Below, piece after piece: positions 1 to 10,335 of a stretch of 64,000 nucleotides of DNA. The notes beneath the pieces were generated by a model. That model had not been told where the DNA came from. It ran no database searches and worked only from the letters and a program-made list of their open reading frames with translations. A program made the translations under genes and the position numbers. Location: positions 2,604,001 to 2,668,000 of the forward strand of contig JAPWGK010000002.1 in the NCBI GenBank assembly GCA_029641185.1, read 5' to 3'. Origin of the DNA: Pseudofabraea citricarpa. Taxonomy: Eukaryota > Ascomycota > Leotiomycetes > Helotiales > Dermateaceae. Numbering within the stretch: the stretch's first letter is position 1; each line of letters opens with the position of its first letter.

Positions 1-2
1 AA

Positions 3-2799
3 GTCTTTGTCGAGATCTTGGAATTTTGGTCTCAAACCGTGAAGTTTTTGCGCCGCCATCCTATTGGTAAATATCCTCAACAGTCGACTCGAACTCGAAC
101 GGATAGGCACTGACATGTGGGTAGAAAACCTTGCGATTGCTGGATGGCGAACGTTCTCGGCCACCGATCTGGCTAAAGCGTCCAGTAAAATCCACAAGAG
201 CATTGCACACTTTGAGCGCAGGAAAGCTGCACTGAAACTCCGCCAGGACAAATCGGGTAGGACTGTTCCTCTGAGCATTGTTGATAAAATGAGTCAATTG
301 GAGCATAAGCTTTCTGAACAGACCTTTGGAGCACGTATATCAACAAATGACCATGGAGCTGAACTTCCCTGCCATCATTTATTGATGCCAGAAAACCCCA
401 ACTTTTTCCCTCGGCCGGTGATCATGGACAAGATTCGTGCTGAATTAGGCCATGAAAATCAGCACCGGCATCGTTCGTTAGCCATCTGGGGCATGGGAGG
501 CATAGGCAAGACCCAGATTGCATTAGCATATGCTTATGAGAGGAAAGCAAAAGGTACACCAGCTGTACTTTGGGTGAATAGTGAAACCCAAATTGATATA
601 TCACAAAGCTTTACCGACATTGCTCTTGCTTTGAAACTTGAAGGTGCGGCAAGTGGCGATAAACATAATAGCAACAAATATCTAGTCACACAGTGGCTTC
701 AAAACACAAGTAGGTTCTTATCCTATGCTTCAATTCAAGACACAAACTTGACACATAATTCAGGCGTAGAATGGTTGCTTGTATTTGATAATGTGGAAGA
801 CTTCGACTCCATCCAAGAACATTGGCCTGTCTCCGCCCGGGGCTCAACCTTGATAACGTCTAGATATGATATTGTTTTCGTGGGACCTATTGCTCGCACG
901 TTAGAAATACCTATTTTCGAGCAGACGGAAGGGCAAAAATTCCTGTTTGAATTTATTCATCGCGGTATGGGGGTTCAAAAAGAGAAGACTGAACTTCTTT
1001 CTGCAGAAGCCTTATCAGACGAGCTAGGTGGCTTGCCCTTGGCTTTGATAACGATGGCAATGCAAATCCGCAGGCGGCAGATGAAAGTCTCTGCATTCCT
1101 ACCCTTTTACAGAGCGCACGCTGCGAGTCTACATGGCTCTAACAAGACAACACTCCGTCCGTACTATAGCCGTTCTCTACTCACGGCGTGGGATTTGGCC
1201 TTTAGCTCTTTGAGCCAAATCGATACCCTGCCATTTTTCAGTGTGCTATGTTGCCTCGCACCTGACGCCATTCCAGTTTCTATATTTCTACTTCAGGATG
1301 AGAGCGAAACACCACCAGAACTGAAATTCTGCCAAGATTCGTGGCAGTAGGTTGATTCCGTTCCCGTACCAGAACCTACAGTAACCGCTAATGCTCAAGT
1401 TAGGATGGAAGAAGTAATCGATACGCTGCTTAATCTGTCGCTTATCAAGCGCGACCCAGCAACATGTACACTCTCAGTCCATCGCGTCATTCAAACGGCA
1501 TTCAGGAGTAGCATTTCAGAGAGCAACCGGAGAATCTCATTCCGTAATTCTGCTCGATTGCTGCTGAAATCCTTCCCAAAGTTGGTCAATGGCCTTTCTC
1601 TGCGGAAGATGTGGCCAACATGCGAGAAATATATTTCTCATGTCATAGCGCTTGGGAACTGTTCTCGAGAGCTTCTTTCGGATCCCGGCTTTATAAATGA
1701 GTACCAAGAATTTGTCGAATGTGCAGCTAGTGCATGCTGGTATGTTTTTGTGTACCTGTGACTAGCCTGTTGTTAATATTTTCAGGTACCTTCGAGAGAT
1801 AGGCGCCTATGGGGAGTGTCTTGCACTCATTCGTGTTGCACTAGCTGCTTGTGCAGACAAGGCTTCATTATTATATGCAAACCTCCAGAACACTTTCGCG
1901 GGGGTGGAGCTAAGGCGAAATCACATGAAAGAAGCGTTTGAAGCCTTTCAGCTGAGCAGAAAGATTCGAGAGAAGCTACTGCCCGCTGACCACGAAGAGC
2001 TTGCGAACATCTACAACAACCTGGGGAATGCGTATAAATCAGATTGCAAATTCCAAGAAGCGCTTGATTTGTATAACAAGGCCGTAGCAATCGATATGAA
2101 GAAGCCTGCAAAGGAGAGAGACCAGATCCTCCACATTCGCCACCTGAATCTTGGGAGTACGTACGCACATATGGGCGACATCAAGCAGGCGAAAGAGCAT
2201 ATAGAGATTGGAAGATCATACGCAGTGAAGCATTTCGGGGATGGTACACACTACGAAGCTATGTAAGTCCCCTGTCTTGTTAACTCGGTATCGAAATTAA
2301 TCCCGGGGACTTTTAGTGCTGACTGGACACTGGCATATATTGACTATACCGAGTCACGGTGGGATCTGGCTTTTGCTCGATACGACCGTGTCCATAAGAT
2401 CCATACAAAAACTAACAAACTGCATCCTTTTACTTGTGCCGCGGCGTACAAATTAGCTTGTGTTGCAATGAAAAATTCCCAGTACGACAAGGCATTGTGA
2501 GTCTTTACTTGCAAGCTCTGACAAAAAGCTGCGGGGAAGCTGCTAACAGTGATAGTACAATTCTAGAGCAGACCCTGCTAATTGCTCAGTACAATGAAGA
2601 GGCAAAAGGTGATGGAGGAGAAGTTGCAAGGGTTCTGCGGAAAATGGCAGACTGTTTGTCGTGGTTGGGACGGCCAGAAGAAGCGGACGAGTTCCATCGA
2701 AAGGCTGAGAGTATACGGAGGGACATGCAGTCTGATCAACCTGACCGAGGCGACAATGAAAAGAGCTATGACATGCTTGTGTCCACCTTTTACCGCTGA
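3..2799 (+). CDS. NLR-type STAND protein, NB-ARC plus TPR (5' partial)
   Basis: The start lies before the window. My exon model is <3-66, 125-1346, 1404-1739, 1786-2262, 2317-2496 and 2556-2799; every join keeps frame and removes a GT-AG intron of 46-59 bp with CTAAT/CTAAC-like branch sites. The first exon plus the next reads like the end of a DUF7708-type N-terminal domain. The NB-ARC ATPase follows: P-loop GMGGIGKTQ near nt 490-515, Walker B LLVFDNVED near 778-804 and GLPLAL near 1030. From about 1786 onward the protein is TPR-like (for example NIYNNLGNAYKS, then ADCLSWLGRPEEADEFHRKAE). Family knowledge: fungal NLRs act as nucleotide-switched sensors in heterokaryon incompatibility or immunity, with the repeats as ligand sensor. 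The effector domain cannot be seen here. No internal stop remains after splicing, so it looks functional. Confidence 0.88.
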
Positions 2800-3160
2800 T
2801 GATGGTGTGCAGCAGAGTTGTAGGCTAGCTATGTCCGCAAAATATGTATGCTTGAACCAGCAATATCAACTCAGCTGTTTCATGTGATTGGCAGACAAAG
2901 CAGACACTCGGAGAATGTGCGGTGATAAAAATCATTTCACAGAAGGAAAGGTGCGGCTCTGGAAGCGGAGCTGACAGCTGTGCACCCCCACACCACTTGC
3001 CAGGTTTTTCTGATTGGGCTGGTTTCTAAACTGCATACGCCGAGTGGCGAGTTCTACACGGGCGGGGTTCCTTATCTTATTACCTCGCATGACTTCTGTT
3101 TCAAGCAAAGAAAGAAACAGTGATTTCGAATCTTCTTAACTTGTGATAAAAAGTCGCCAG
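2800..3160. other. Spacer: NLR 3' end and promoter of the AsaB/CmcJ-like gene
   Basis: No coding potential or RNA gene seen in these 361 bases. They presumably hold the NLR 3' UTR and the promoter of the next plus-strand gene. Confidence 0.5.
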
Positions 3161-4283
3161 ATGCCAAGATCAGGCTTGTCACGTCCTTTGCCTGAGGACC
3201 TCCCGTCGGTTACAGGATCACTGGCTTTTCTTGCGGATCTCGAACAGTACCAATCAGTAAAACCATATTACTTCGGCGGTGCCCTCCCCCCCGATAGAGA
3301 GCAGGAGCGGTCCAATCTAGTATATACTAAAGTTTCCGTCCCCATACGAGATCTTAGACATGCCGAGACACAACCGACACTCGAAGCAAATGGGGTTGAG
3401 ACTATTCACCGTCCGAGTCAAATTCTATTTGAAGCTGGAAGTCAAGAGTCTGCAGTATTGAAATACATCACCGAGACGGCAGAGATTGTCAAGTCGCGGT
3501 TGGAGATTGAACAATGCCTGTGTTACTCCTATAGGGTATGTCTCTTTCCAAGGCCGAACGAGTCTTATAACTGACGGTATTTTAAGTTCCGGAGAGGAAA
3601 GCGAGCCGAAATCATCCCTGGTAGCGCTCACGGATCACTTGATAAGCCCGACGAGGCATCGAATAATCCTCATGTTGGTAAGTTGCCGCTCGAGAGAGAA
3701 GTAAGGTAGGAAGCTAAAAGGGCCAAAAAAGACCACACAACAGAAGGGGGGTACAGACGCATTCGTAACTGTATGATCCCGCAAGAAGCAGAGATGTACC
3801 TAAATGGAAACTGGCGTATTCGTGTCTTGAAGTATACTTCAACATCTTGCTCGCATATGTCAGATCGACGTTAATAACTTTGATGTAGTGCCTGGAGACC
3901 TATATGTAACACTGTTCAGGATGATCACTTGACAATTTGCGATGGGCAATCTTTAGAACAGATTGACTTGGTAGAAGCTGATAGGATCTCCATTGATGGA
4001 AGCTATGTAGGAGAGATCTATTACGTCAAGTATAACCCAAGCCAGCGATGGTACTTTCTAGATCAGCAGCAGCCCGAGGAAATGACAATGTTCGTAAGCT
4101 TTGATTCAAACAGAGATTTCGCAAACTCTTGTTAGTGATCAGAATTGAAGAGAACTTCGAGGTATTTTGGCTGACTGACGAACAGTTATTGCTCATACAT
4201 CTTTCTCTGACCCTAGAGCATCTGAAAAAGTCCCGCCGAGAGAGAGCATTGAGCTGAGGTTTATCCTTGTGTCAAAAAATTAA
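3161..4283 (+). CDS. AsaB/CmcJ (GA4-desaturase-like) family protein, possibly degenerate
   Basis: Readable exons are 3161-3535, 3587-3677, 3732-about 3820, about 3920-4130 and 4196-4283. Family landmarks are in order: an N-terminal SLAFL segment, the SYRFRRGKR turn, HVDHT (metal-ligand region, phase correct across the 3678-3731 intron), TICDGQSL, GEIYYVKYNPSQRWYFL, and the C-terminal HTSFSDP...PPRESIELR block ending in TAA. The family includes cephamycin 7-alpha-hydroxylase-like and secondary-metabolism Fe/2-oxoglutarate-type proteins; the substrate here is unknown. The conserved NVWRP block expected between about 3820 and 3920 is not readable in any simple splice, so that stretch is either an odd intron or damage. 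I chose the ATG at 3161 because upstream in-frame codons are non-ATG. It converges on the GNAT gene, with stop codons 24 bp apart. Confidence 0.68.
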
Positions 4284-4307
4284 ACGTTGATTGCAATTTG
4301 CAAATGG

Positions 4308-4987
4308 TTACTGAGGAGGTCGTTTCATAGCTACATGTCGATATTGTCTACCGCCATCAATACTATCAACCAGTACCGAATTAATAGGCTGGAAGTCAAA
4401 CTTTTCATAGAACCCCAAAGCGTCTTCTCTGCTATCCAAGTAAAGAACAACATTGAGTTGCGAGGCCCTGGCAATTGCCAACTCCAATAGATTGCTTCCG
4501 GCCCTTTGCCTCTGAAATGCAGGTCTTGTAGCCAGATGTTTAACGACTGAGGAATGTCAGCTGGTGCGCTTTGAGTTTGCAGCTGGTTCTCTCCCATACA
4601 AAGATGCGACTTGCCGGCCATGGCATGGAGACGCAACGATCTGATTTTTTCTTGCCTCTCTCGCTTTGCTGCCAGCATAGATGTCTCACCGGCGGTTGTG
4701 CTCCCACTACCGAGCTTTTGCAGGCGGCCTTCCGCCCAAGACTCGGTCTGATAAACCAGCTGCATGTAAGATATTACCGCGCCAGATATCTCGTCTTTTG
4801 CCACAACCCATTCGGGAAATACGTCTGGCGGCTGATTCTGAAGATCCTCCTTCATCACAGCTAACGCGAGCGACTGCACGTCTGCTGCTGCTGCTGCTGC
4901 TGCTGGCGTTGAAGGGTAAGCCTCGCTTACAATTTGAAGAATGCTCTCAGCGTCATTGCTGGTTGCGGCACGGATCGTGAAGGGCAT
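4308..4987 (-). CDS. GNAT-family N-acetyltransferase
   Basis: Spliced model complement(4308-4546, 4600-4987), 208 residues. The intron 4547-4599 runs from GTATGG to CCTCAG and restores the GNAT core. After joining, the acetyl-CoA pocket (motif A) reads HLATRPAFQRQRAGSNLLELA, a Q-x-x-x-(A/G)-x-(N/G) P-loop variant, followed by LYLDSREDALGFYEKFDF, the typical GNAT C-terminal strand/helix. The N-terminus MPFTIRAATSNDAESI is the usual first GNAT strand. A run of alanines near residue 30 is encoded by a (CTG)8 microsatellite. Without splicing the C-terminus is nonsense, so the intron matters for annotation. The acyl acceptor is unknown. Its start faces a kinase-like gene across a divergent promoter. 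Confidence 0.85.
4882..4905. repeat. (CTG)8 coding microsatellite
   Basis: Eight perfect CTG units on the plus strand encode the poly-alanine run of the minus-strand GNAT gene. Length variation would be in frame. Confidence 0.9.
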
Positions 4988-5452
4988 CGCAGGCGTCGTG
5001 GGTCAATGAGGGCCGAGATAGTGAGATTTTGGGTTGCGTGGCGTAGCTGATGCAGTTTGGTAGTGAAAGAAAACAGAAATTCAACTTGGGCTCCTCCGTT
5101 GGTTGGTGGATTAGCATTTAAGCGACATTCTCAGGCCCTCGAGGTGAAGAACAACTTCACTAGAATATCTTCCTAACAGATCCATAGTCTCCTGCCCTGC
5201 TTTTAGATTCTAAATTGCGACAGAAGTCAACTTGTACGGGGACAATATATCTCAATTTTCCGTGGTATTGCATAAGGCTAGTATTGTTCCCGAGGAAGCT
5301 ATTTGGTAGCGAAGTACGGAGAAGCCCAACCCCGCCGCGCCTCTTGTCCTTCCATAACAAGGTAAGAAAATAAAACACGCTCGATTAATCTCATACATAC
5401 CTACACTTCATTCTTGCATCGAACTCAACGGGACCCAGACCATCTCTACAAT
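4988..5452. promoter_or_regulatory. Divergent intergenic promoter region (GNAT / kinase)
   Basis: 465 bp between the start codons of the minus-strand GNAT gene and the plus-strand kinase gene; both promoters must lie here. No specific operator recognised. Confidence 0.55.
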
Positions 5453-6337
5453 ATGGCAGGCGAAGAAAGCTCTGCACTGGAGTTGCTAGCAGGCACACTT
5501 CCCCTGAATAATTTGCAGGAAGTTGGACGGGGGGTGTTCTCAACCGTCCTCAAAATTGATGGCCAGAATCTCGTCATCAAAGTTCCAGCACCGACCGCTA
5601 CCGCTCATCATGAGATAGAACGCCGAATTTACGAGCGGATTCAGCATCACCCACGCATTCTAAATTATCACGGTGAGATCGACTTAATCGACGCAGAGCC
5701 TGGGAGCCTGGTAGAAACACAGAGCAGGAAAGGCCTTGTTTTCGAATATATGCCTCGAGGCACGCTTTGGCGTGCTTGGAGAGCATCTCAGCAGTTTCCT
5801 GGGCTGGAGTTAAGGTATCTACCGCACAAAGCAGTTATTTTACGGCATGCTAAGCGTGACAGATGGTGCCTAGACATGGCGAATGCTCTCGCCCATATCC
5901 ACTCTCGAGGTATTGTGCATGGCGATCTTGGAATTCACAATATTTTGCTCAGCAACGACAGCCCTCCTAGCTTGATTCTCGCCGATTTTGGTGGCTCTAG
6001 GCTGGATGGTTCGCCATGTTTCAATGGGCCGTCAGCGCGCTACCGCCTCGGAGGGTACAAGATTGAGGAAATCCCTACCCATCAGCCCACAGCCGTATCT
6101 GATGTATTTGCCCTTGGGATGGTTTTGTACGAGATCACCACCGGCCGCCAGGCGTGGGCAGACAAGTCTCACCCACAGATTCTAAGCCTGATCAAGGAGA
6201 AAGAATGGCCAAGCCTCGCAGTTGTGGCGCAGCCAGAGCTTCAAGAGATCATCGTGAAATGCTGGACGGAGCAATACCGTGATGGAGGTGAAGTCTGGCA
6301 GAATTTGAGGGCGCTGCTGCCTTACATGGAATATTGA
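5453..6337 (+). CDS. Small single-domain Ser/Thr protein kinase-like protein (HGD loop)
   Basis: Intronless, 294 residues. The open frame extends upstream only through non-ATG codons, so I start at the ATG at 5453 (MAGEESS). Kinase landmarks: Gly-rich loop GRGVFSTV (24-31), ATP-binding Lys in VIK (about 43), catalytic loop HGDLGIHN (156-163, His-Gly-Asp instead of HRD), DFG in LADFGGSRL (178-180), and SDVFALGMVLYEITTGRQAW as the alpha-F helix. The catalytic Asp, Lys and DFG are present, so activity is possible. There is no APE motif and no accessory domain. It belongs to the expanded fungal kinase-like group also seen at 45576-46452. Substrate and pathway unknown. Confidence 0.85.
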   Translation: MAGEESSALELLAGTLPLNNLQEVGRGVFSTVLKIDGQNLVIKVPAPTATAHHEIERRIYERIQHHPRILNYHGEIDLIDAEPGSLVETQSRKGLVFEYMPRGTLWRAWRASQQFPGLELRYLPHKAVILRHAKRDRWCLDMANALAHIHSRGIVHGDLGIHNILLSNDSPPSLILADFGGSRLDGSPCFNGPSARYRLGGYKIEEIPTHQPTAVSDVFALGMVLYEITTGRQAWADKSHPQILSLIKEKEWPSLAVVAQPELQEIIVKCWTEQYRDGGEVWQNLRALLPYMEY

Positions 6338-6625
6338 TGGCGATCCCTTGTTGAGGCTGTGTCGTGTTCCTGCTGCAGCCTCATCAAGGCTCTCATCCCA
6401 CGTCTTGCTCATTTCGCTGCGGGGGGCACTCATTTTGCTTATCGTCGGGGCGTATTACACTGCATATTTGTATGGCAGGCTTACTGCGAAGCCTCGCGTG
6501 CTACGTAGCCGACATATCGCAAAATTTCTCGATATAACTATATTGCCAGTTACCAAGCGTAAATACAAACTTGCCTCTTTTCAATCTATTCAGTGCTTGG
6601 TATCAATCTACATTGGAAAGCAAAG

Positions 6626-8169
6626 ATGGATGAGAATGTGAATGGAGCCATCGGAACCGGCGAACCGACGTCGCTCACACCACCAAGACGACCGCCACAG
6701 CATTCTTCCAAAAACCGGACATCAAAAGCCACTCGATTGAGGCGACTTACTCATAGAGACTCTAATTTAAATAGTGACAGTCATGAACTCTTCTTGCGTT
6801 GTAAGTCATTGTCGCCTCGAGTCTATCCTTTCGTTAAAATGGGTTGTAGCCTTGTCAGCAAGTGTACTCCTACAATACGAAGCCTACTTATCGGCGGTCT
6901 TCGGCCTCGGGGAAGGCCTGAAATTAGATAATCTAGATCAAGGAACTCGACATCGTCTCGTGTCCTACGCTGCTTTTATTCACGTCAAAATTGACGAATA
7001 TGTCAAGTTGGGAGTAGAGAAAGTTTTGTACGAGCAGCAGCAGCCCCCAACGCTGGAGAAACTCCTCATTGTAGCGACAACAGTGGCAACATTTCTAAAA
7101 GCTGTGCCTCGTATGAGCATAGATGGGTGCATTAAACACTTGGTCCAAATTAATCTTCTCTCGGGATTATGTACAGACAACCTGAACCTCGAATCGACCA
7201 AAGCGCGTCAGCTTATATTTTCTGTGATTGGATGGATTTGCATGCTATACAACCCGAAAGTATCAACCAACGAGCCTGATTGGTCCATTGAAGAAGAAGG
7301 AAGCACTTGTTTCGTTTATACCAGACAGCCTATAACGCTGGCGAACAGGCCGATGGCCGAAATCCTAAGTGGCTTTGGTACATTGTTACCAAATAATGAG
7401 ACTCATTTTCAGGATATGGCACCATTCAGGGTATCATCATTAAATGCAGCAACTCTACAGAAGACATGTAATATCCGGATTCGGTGGGTATTGTCTATCA
7501 GTGCACACTTAGACTTTGACCAGTATACCCGGACTCTGTATTTGTTTTGCATGCCATCATTCGCAGCTGCAATGCTCGAGTCTGAAACGATGAAAGGCGC
7601 ATCTTATTCGTATGTAATTTCTTGTTTAAATATTACAGATGGGTTTAATATACTGATAATACAGTCTCTTTGATGCACTTTACGAGAACATCACAAATTC
7701 TTCAAGTCTTGATCTTCGAAAGTTTTACCAGGAGCTACTCCGCTCCTATCAGCTTCTCTTCCGCGATGACCAGCGCGCTAGAGCACACTACCGCTCGTTT
7801 CAACGGCAGCATGCATTCCTGTGCCTTGGGAGCAATGGAGACGAGTTCCTTGACATACTATGCGGTATGAAGCATTTGGAGAAATCTATTTCAACGAATC
7901 CCGTCAAAGATATATTCACGCCAGAGGCCGACTTCCCAATATTTGCGGCAAGGTTGCAAATCCTACAGGACTATGTCCAGATCCAGCCTTCAAATCGCAT
8001 GAAAGCTGTGTGGCATGATCGCAGAGATATGAAAGACTGGTACACATTCTGGGCAGTTATGGCCTTTGGTTCGGTTGGAGTTCTCATCGGGATATGTCAA
8101 CTTGTTTTACAAGCTGTACAAACAGCATGGACAATCAAAGCGTATAATCTTTCAGTACGCCAAGCATGA
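6626..8169 (+). CDS. Conserved fungal protein of unknown function, C-terminal membrane segment
   Basis: Three-exon model 6626-6800, 6859-7609, 7665-8169, 476 residues; both introns are GT-AG (GTAAGT and GTATGT donors). The N-terminal 60 residues are Pro/Lys/Arg-rich and disordered. The middle is helical, with blocks such as RPMAEILSGFG and LNAATLQKTCNIRIRWVLSI. The C-terminus has WHDRRDMKDWYTFWAV followed by one hydrophobic segment, AFGSVGVLIGICQLVLQAV. From memory, a family with this DRR..WYTFWAV tail is widespread in Pezizomycotina and of unknown function; I cannot name a Pfam. Probably tail-anchored or single-pass with most of the protein cytosolic. It follows the kinase by 288 bp on the same strand, which may be chance. 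Confidence 0.8.
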
Positions 8170-8613
8170 TGAGACTTGATTGCTGAAGAGACACCCAAAA
8201 AACTAGCTTTGATAAAGCTGCTAAAAGCGGCGGATAAACCAAAGGATTTCAGCTACTTGAAAGACTATCAGTTGAAGATATACATAATTTAGCAGGACCA
8301 CTTACAAACCCCAATTTACCATCACATCAGTGTCGATTGCATCAAAAAGGTTATCTCGACACTTTTTCATCGTTCTCCTCCGGAACTTAAATTTGAACGC
8401 CTGTAAGGCTGAACATTCTTGTGTATATTCCTCTTAAAAGCCTGGTCCAGCACCGCTTTTCACAGTGTCAAATATTTTCTTTGCTTCTACGGAGAGGCTT
8501 TCGCAAAATTCTTATACTTTGGGACTGTTGGATGCGTTCTGAGTGGGTGCTGGCAACAATGAGACAAGGGCTAAGACAGTAACTGCTCGCCAAGTGCCCT
8601 AAACCTAGTTCTT
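8170..8613. other. Spacer between convergent genes
   Basis: 444 bp, no ORF or RNA gene recognised; 3' flanks of the plus-strand unknown gene and the minus-strand MFS pseudogene. Confidence 0.5.
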
Positions 8614-10335
8614 TTATACAACACTTCTGTCCTCATCGACCGCAGTTCGTTTGTTCCTGCCAGTCATTCCTAGAGAGACAAGCCCGGTCTTATGCTCGGT
8701 ATGCTGCTTGGACAGAACCTTGTGTTGCACGAGCAAACTGACGAGAAACCCCACACAACAGAAGCAAGTATACATGATGAACATTTTCTGCAGCGCATTC
8801 CAATAGGCTGATTATACTGGCTGCTTATATTCTCCAGAGAGTCTTCGAACTCTTCCTGCACTGGCTGCTGCACCGTCTCCGCTAAACATAGCGGCGATCT
8901 CAGAGCCGACGGCAGCAGCTAACCTGTGGTTTTGGCCTTGCATAACATTACTGAAGAGAGCGCCACCGATGGTGACAGAGATTGCATTACCAATCTGGCG
9001 CAAGAAGGCAAAGCTGGCTGTAGCTGCGCCAACATCTCGTTGCTCGACACTTGTCTGCAATGCGATCAAAGGAGACTGGAAGTTGGGGCCGACACCGATG
9101 CCAGCAATGATCTGAAAGAGTATGATTCTTTCCCATTGAGGTCGGTCTCCCAGGTACATGAAGAGGCCATAACCGAGTATAGAGATAAAGAATCCACCTG
9201 AGATAGGCAGCTTATAGTTCTAAGTCTTTTTGATGGCGACACCAACAAGCGCAGAGCAAAACGATAGAGAAAGAACGAATGGTAGCAGATAGACTACTGA
9301 GAGCAGCGGCGTGGCAGCCAGCACGGACTGAAAATAAAGTGGTAACCAGTAACTCCCTCCTATAAAGGTTATGGCATGTAGTATAGACAATGCGTATGAG
9401 GCAATGTTTGTCCTCTGGTGGAAGAGGCGTAATGGAATAACCGGAAACTCTGTAAATCGAGCCTCATACACAATAAAGACTCCAACCGTGACGGCGCCAA
9501 AGACAATAAGGCAAATGACCGTCGTTGACTTCCAAGAATACTCAACACCACCAAACTCAAGACCGAGAAGGATCATAAGAGTGGCCCCAATGATAAGAAA
9601 GTTGCCGATCCAATCGATAGCAGCTAGTCCTTGCTTGATCGGGGTGCGAGGGTTATGAAGCTTGAGGAAGATGCTAAGGATAACAAGAGCTACACCACCA
9701 ACGGGCAGGTTGATATAGAAGCACCATCGCCAGGAAACCTTGTCGGTAAATATACCTCCAATGATGGGTCCTAGAGCAGAGGCCAAGGCCCAGACCATAC
9801 CGAGTATTCCAAAATACATGCCACGTTTGCGTAGTGAGAAAAGATCGGAAATACAGAGGTTTGGTAGAACGATAGCCCCGCTGGATCCTACACCCTGAAT
9901 AGCTCGGGCGGCGATAAGCATGCCCATGCTTTGACTGACACCGCACAGCAATGAGCCCAGCAAGAACATAGCTACGGCGAGGAGAAGCACAGGTTTGCGG
10001 CCAAAAATATTAGAGATTTCGCCCCAGGTAGGGATAAAAGCGGTGTTTCCTAAAAGATAGGCACTTCCAATCCAGACATAACCGGAGCTAGATTTAAAGT
10101 GCGCTGTGATAGTTGGCACGGCGGTAGTGATGATTGTTGAGTCCAGAGCAGCGAGAAAAATAGAAAGGCATAAAGCCATTATGACAATAAATGCTTCAGT
10201 CCTTGTTCGCTCGGTCCCTGAAGCGACACCATCGTCAGATATGGCTGAAGATGCTGGTGCTGCCTTTGACGTTGATAATTCTATCGCTGTTTCCATGATT
10301 TCATTCGCATTGTTGCCGCTGGACGTCGCAGTCAT
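8614..10335 (-). pseudogene. DHA14-type MFS drug/metabolite exporter with two in-frame stops
   Basis: A single uninterrupted frame of 574 codons runs from the ATG at 10335 to TAA at 8614-8616, broken only by TAG at 9220-9222 (codon 372) and TAA at 8812-8814 (codon 508). Between and after the stops the protein still aligns in frame with 14-TM exporters: motif A-like GEISNIFGRKP, motif C-like GPIIGGIF, IIAGIGVGPNFQSPLIALQ, and after the second stop the last helix (KMFIMYTCFCCVGFLVSLL) and tail. No short GT-AG intron would remove either stop. Both stops fit one-step CpA-to-TpA changes, as in RIP. Normal role of the family: plasma-membrane proton antiport of toxins, drugs or cluster products. As written it would make a 371-residue truncated protein lacking the last helices. 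Confidence 0.85.

Noticed and set aside
1341..1403. Apparent frame-ending stop in the NLR at 1348
   Set aside because: A 57-bp GT-AG intron with CTAAT branch removes it, so it is not a nonsense mutation.
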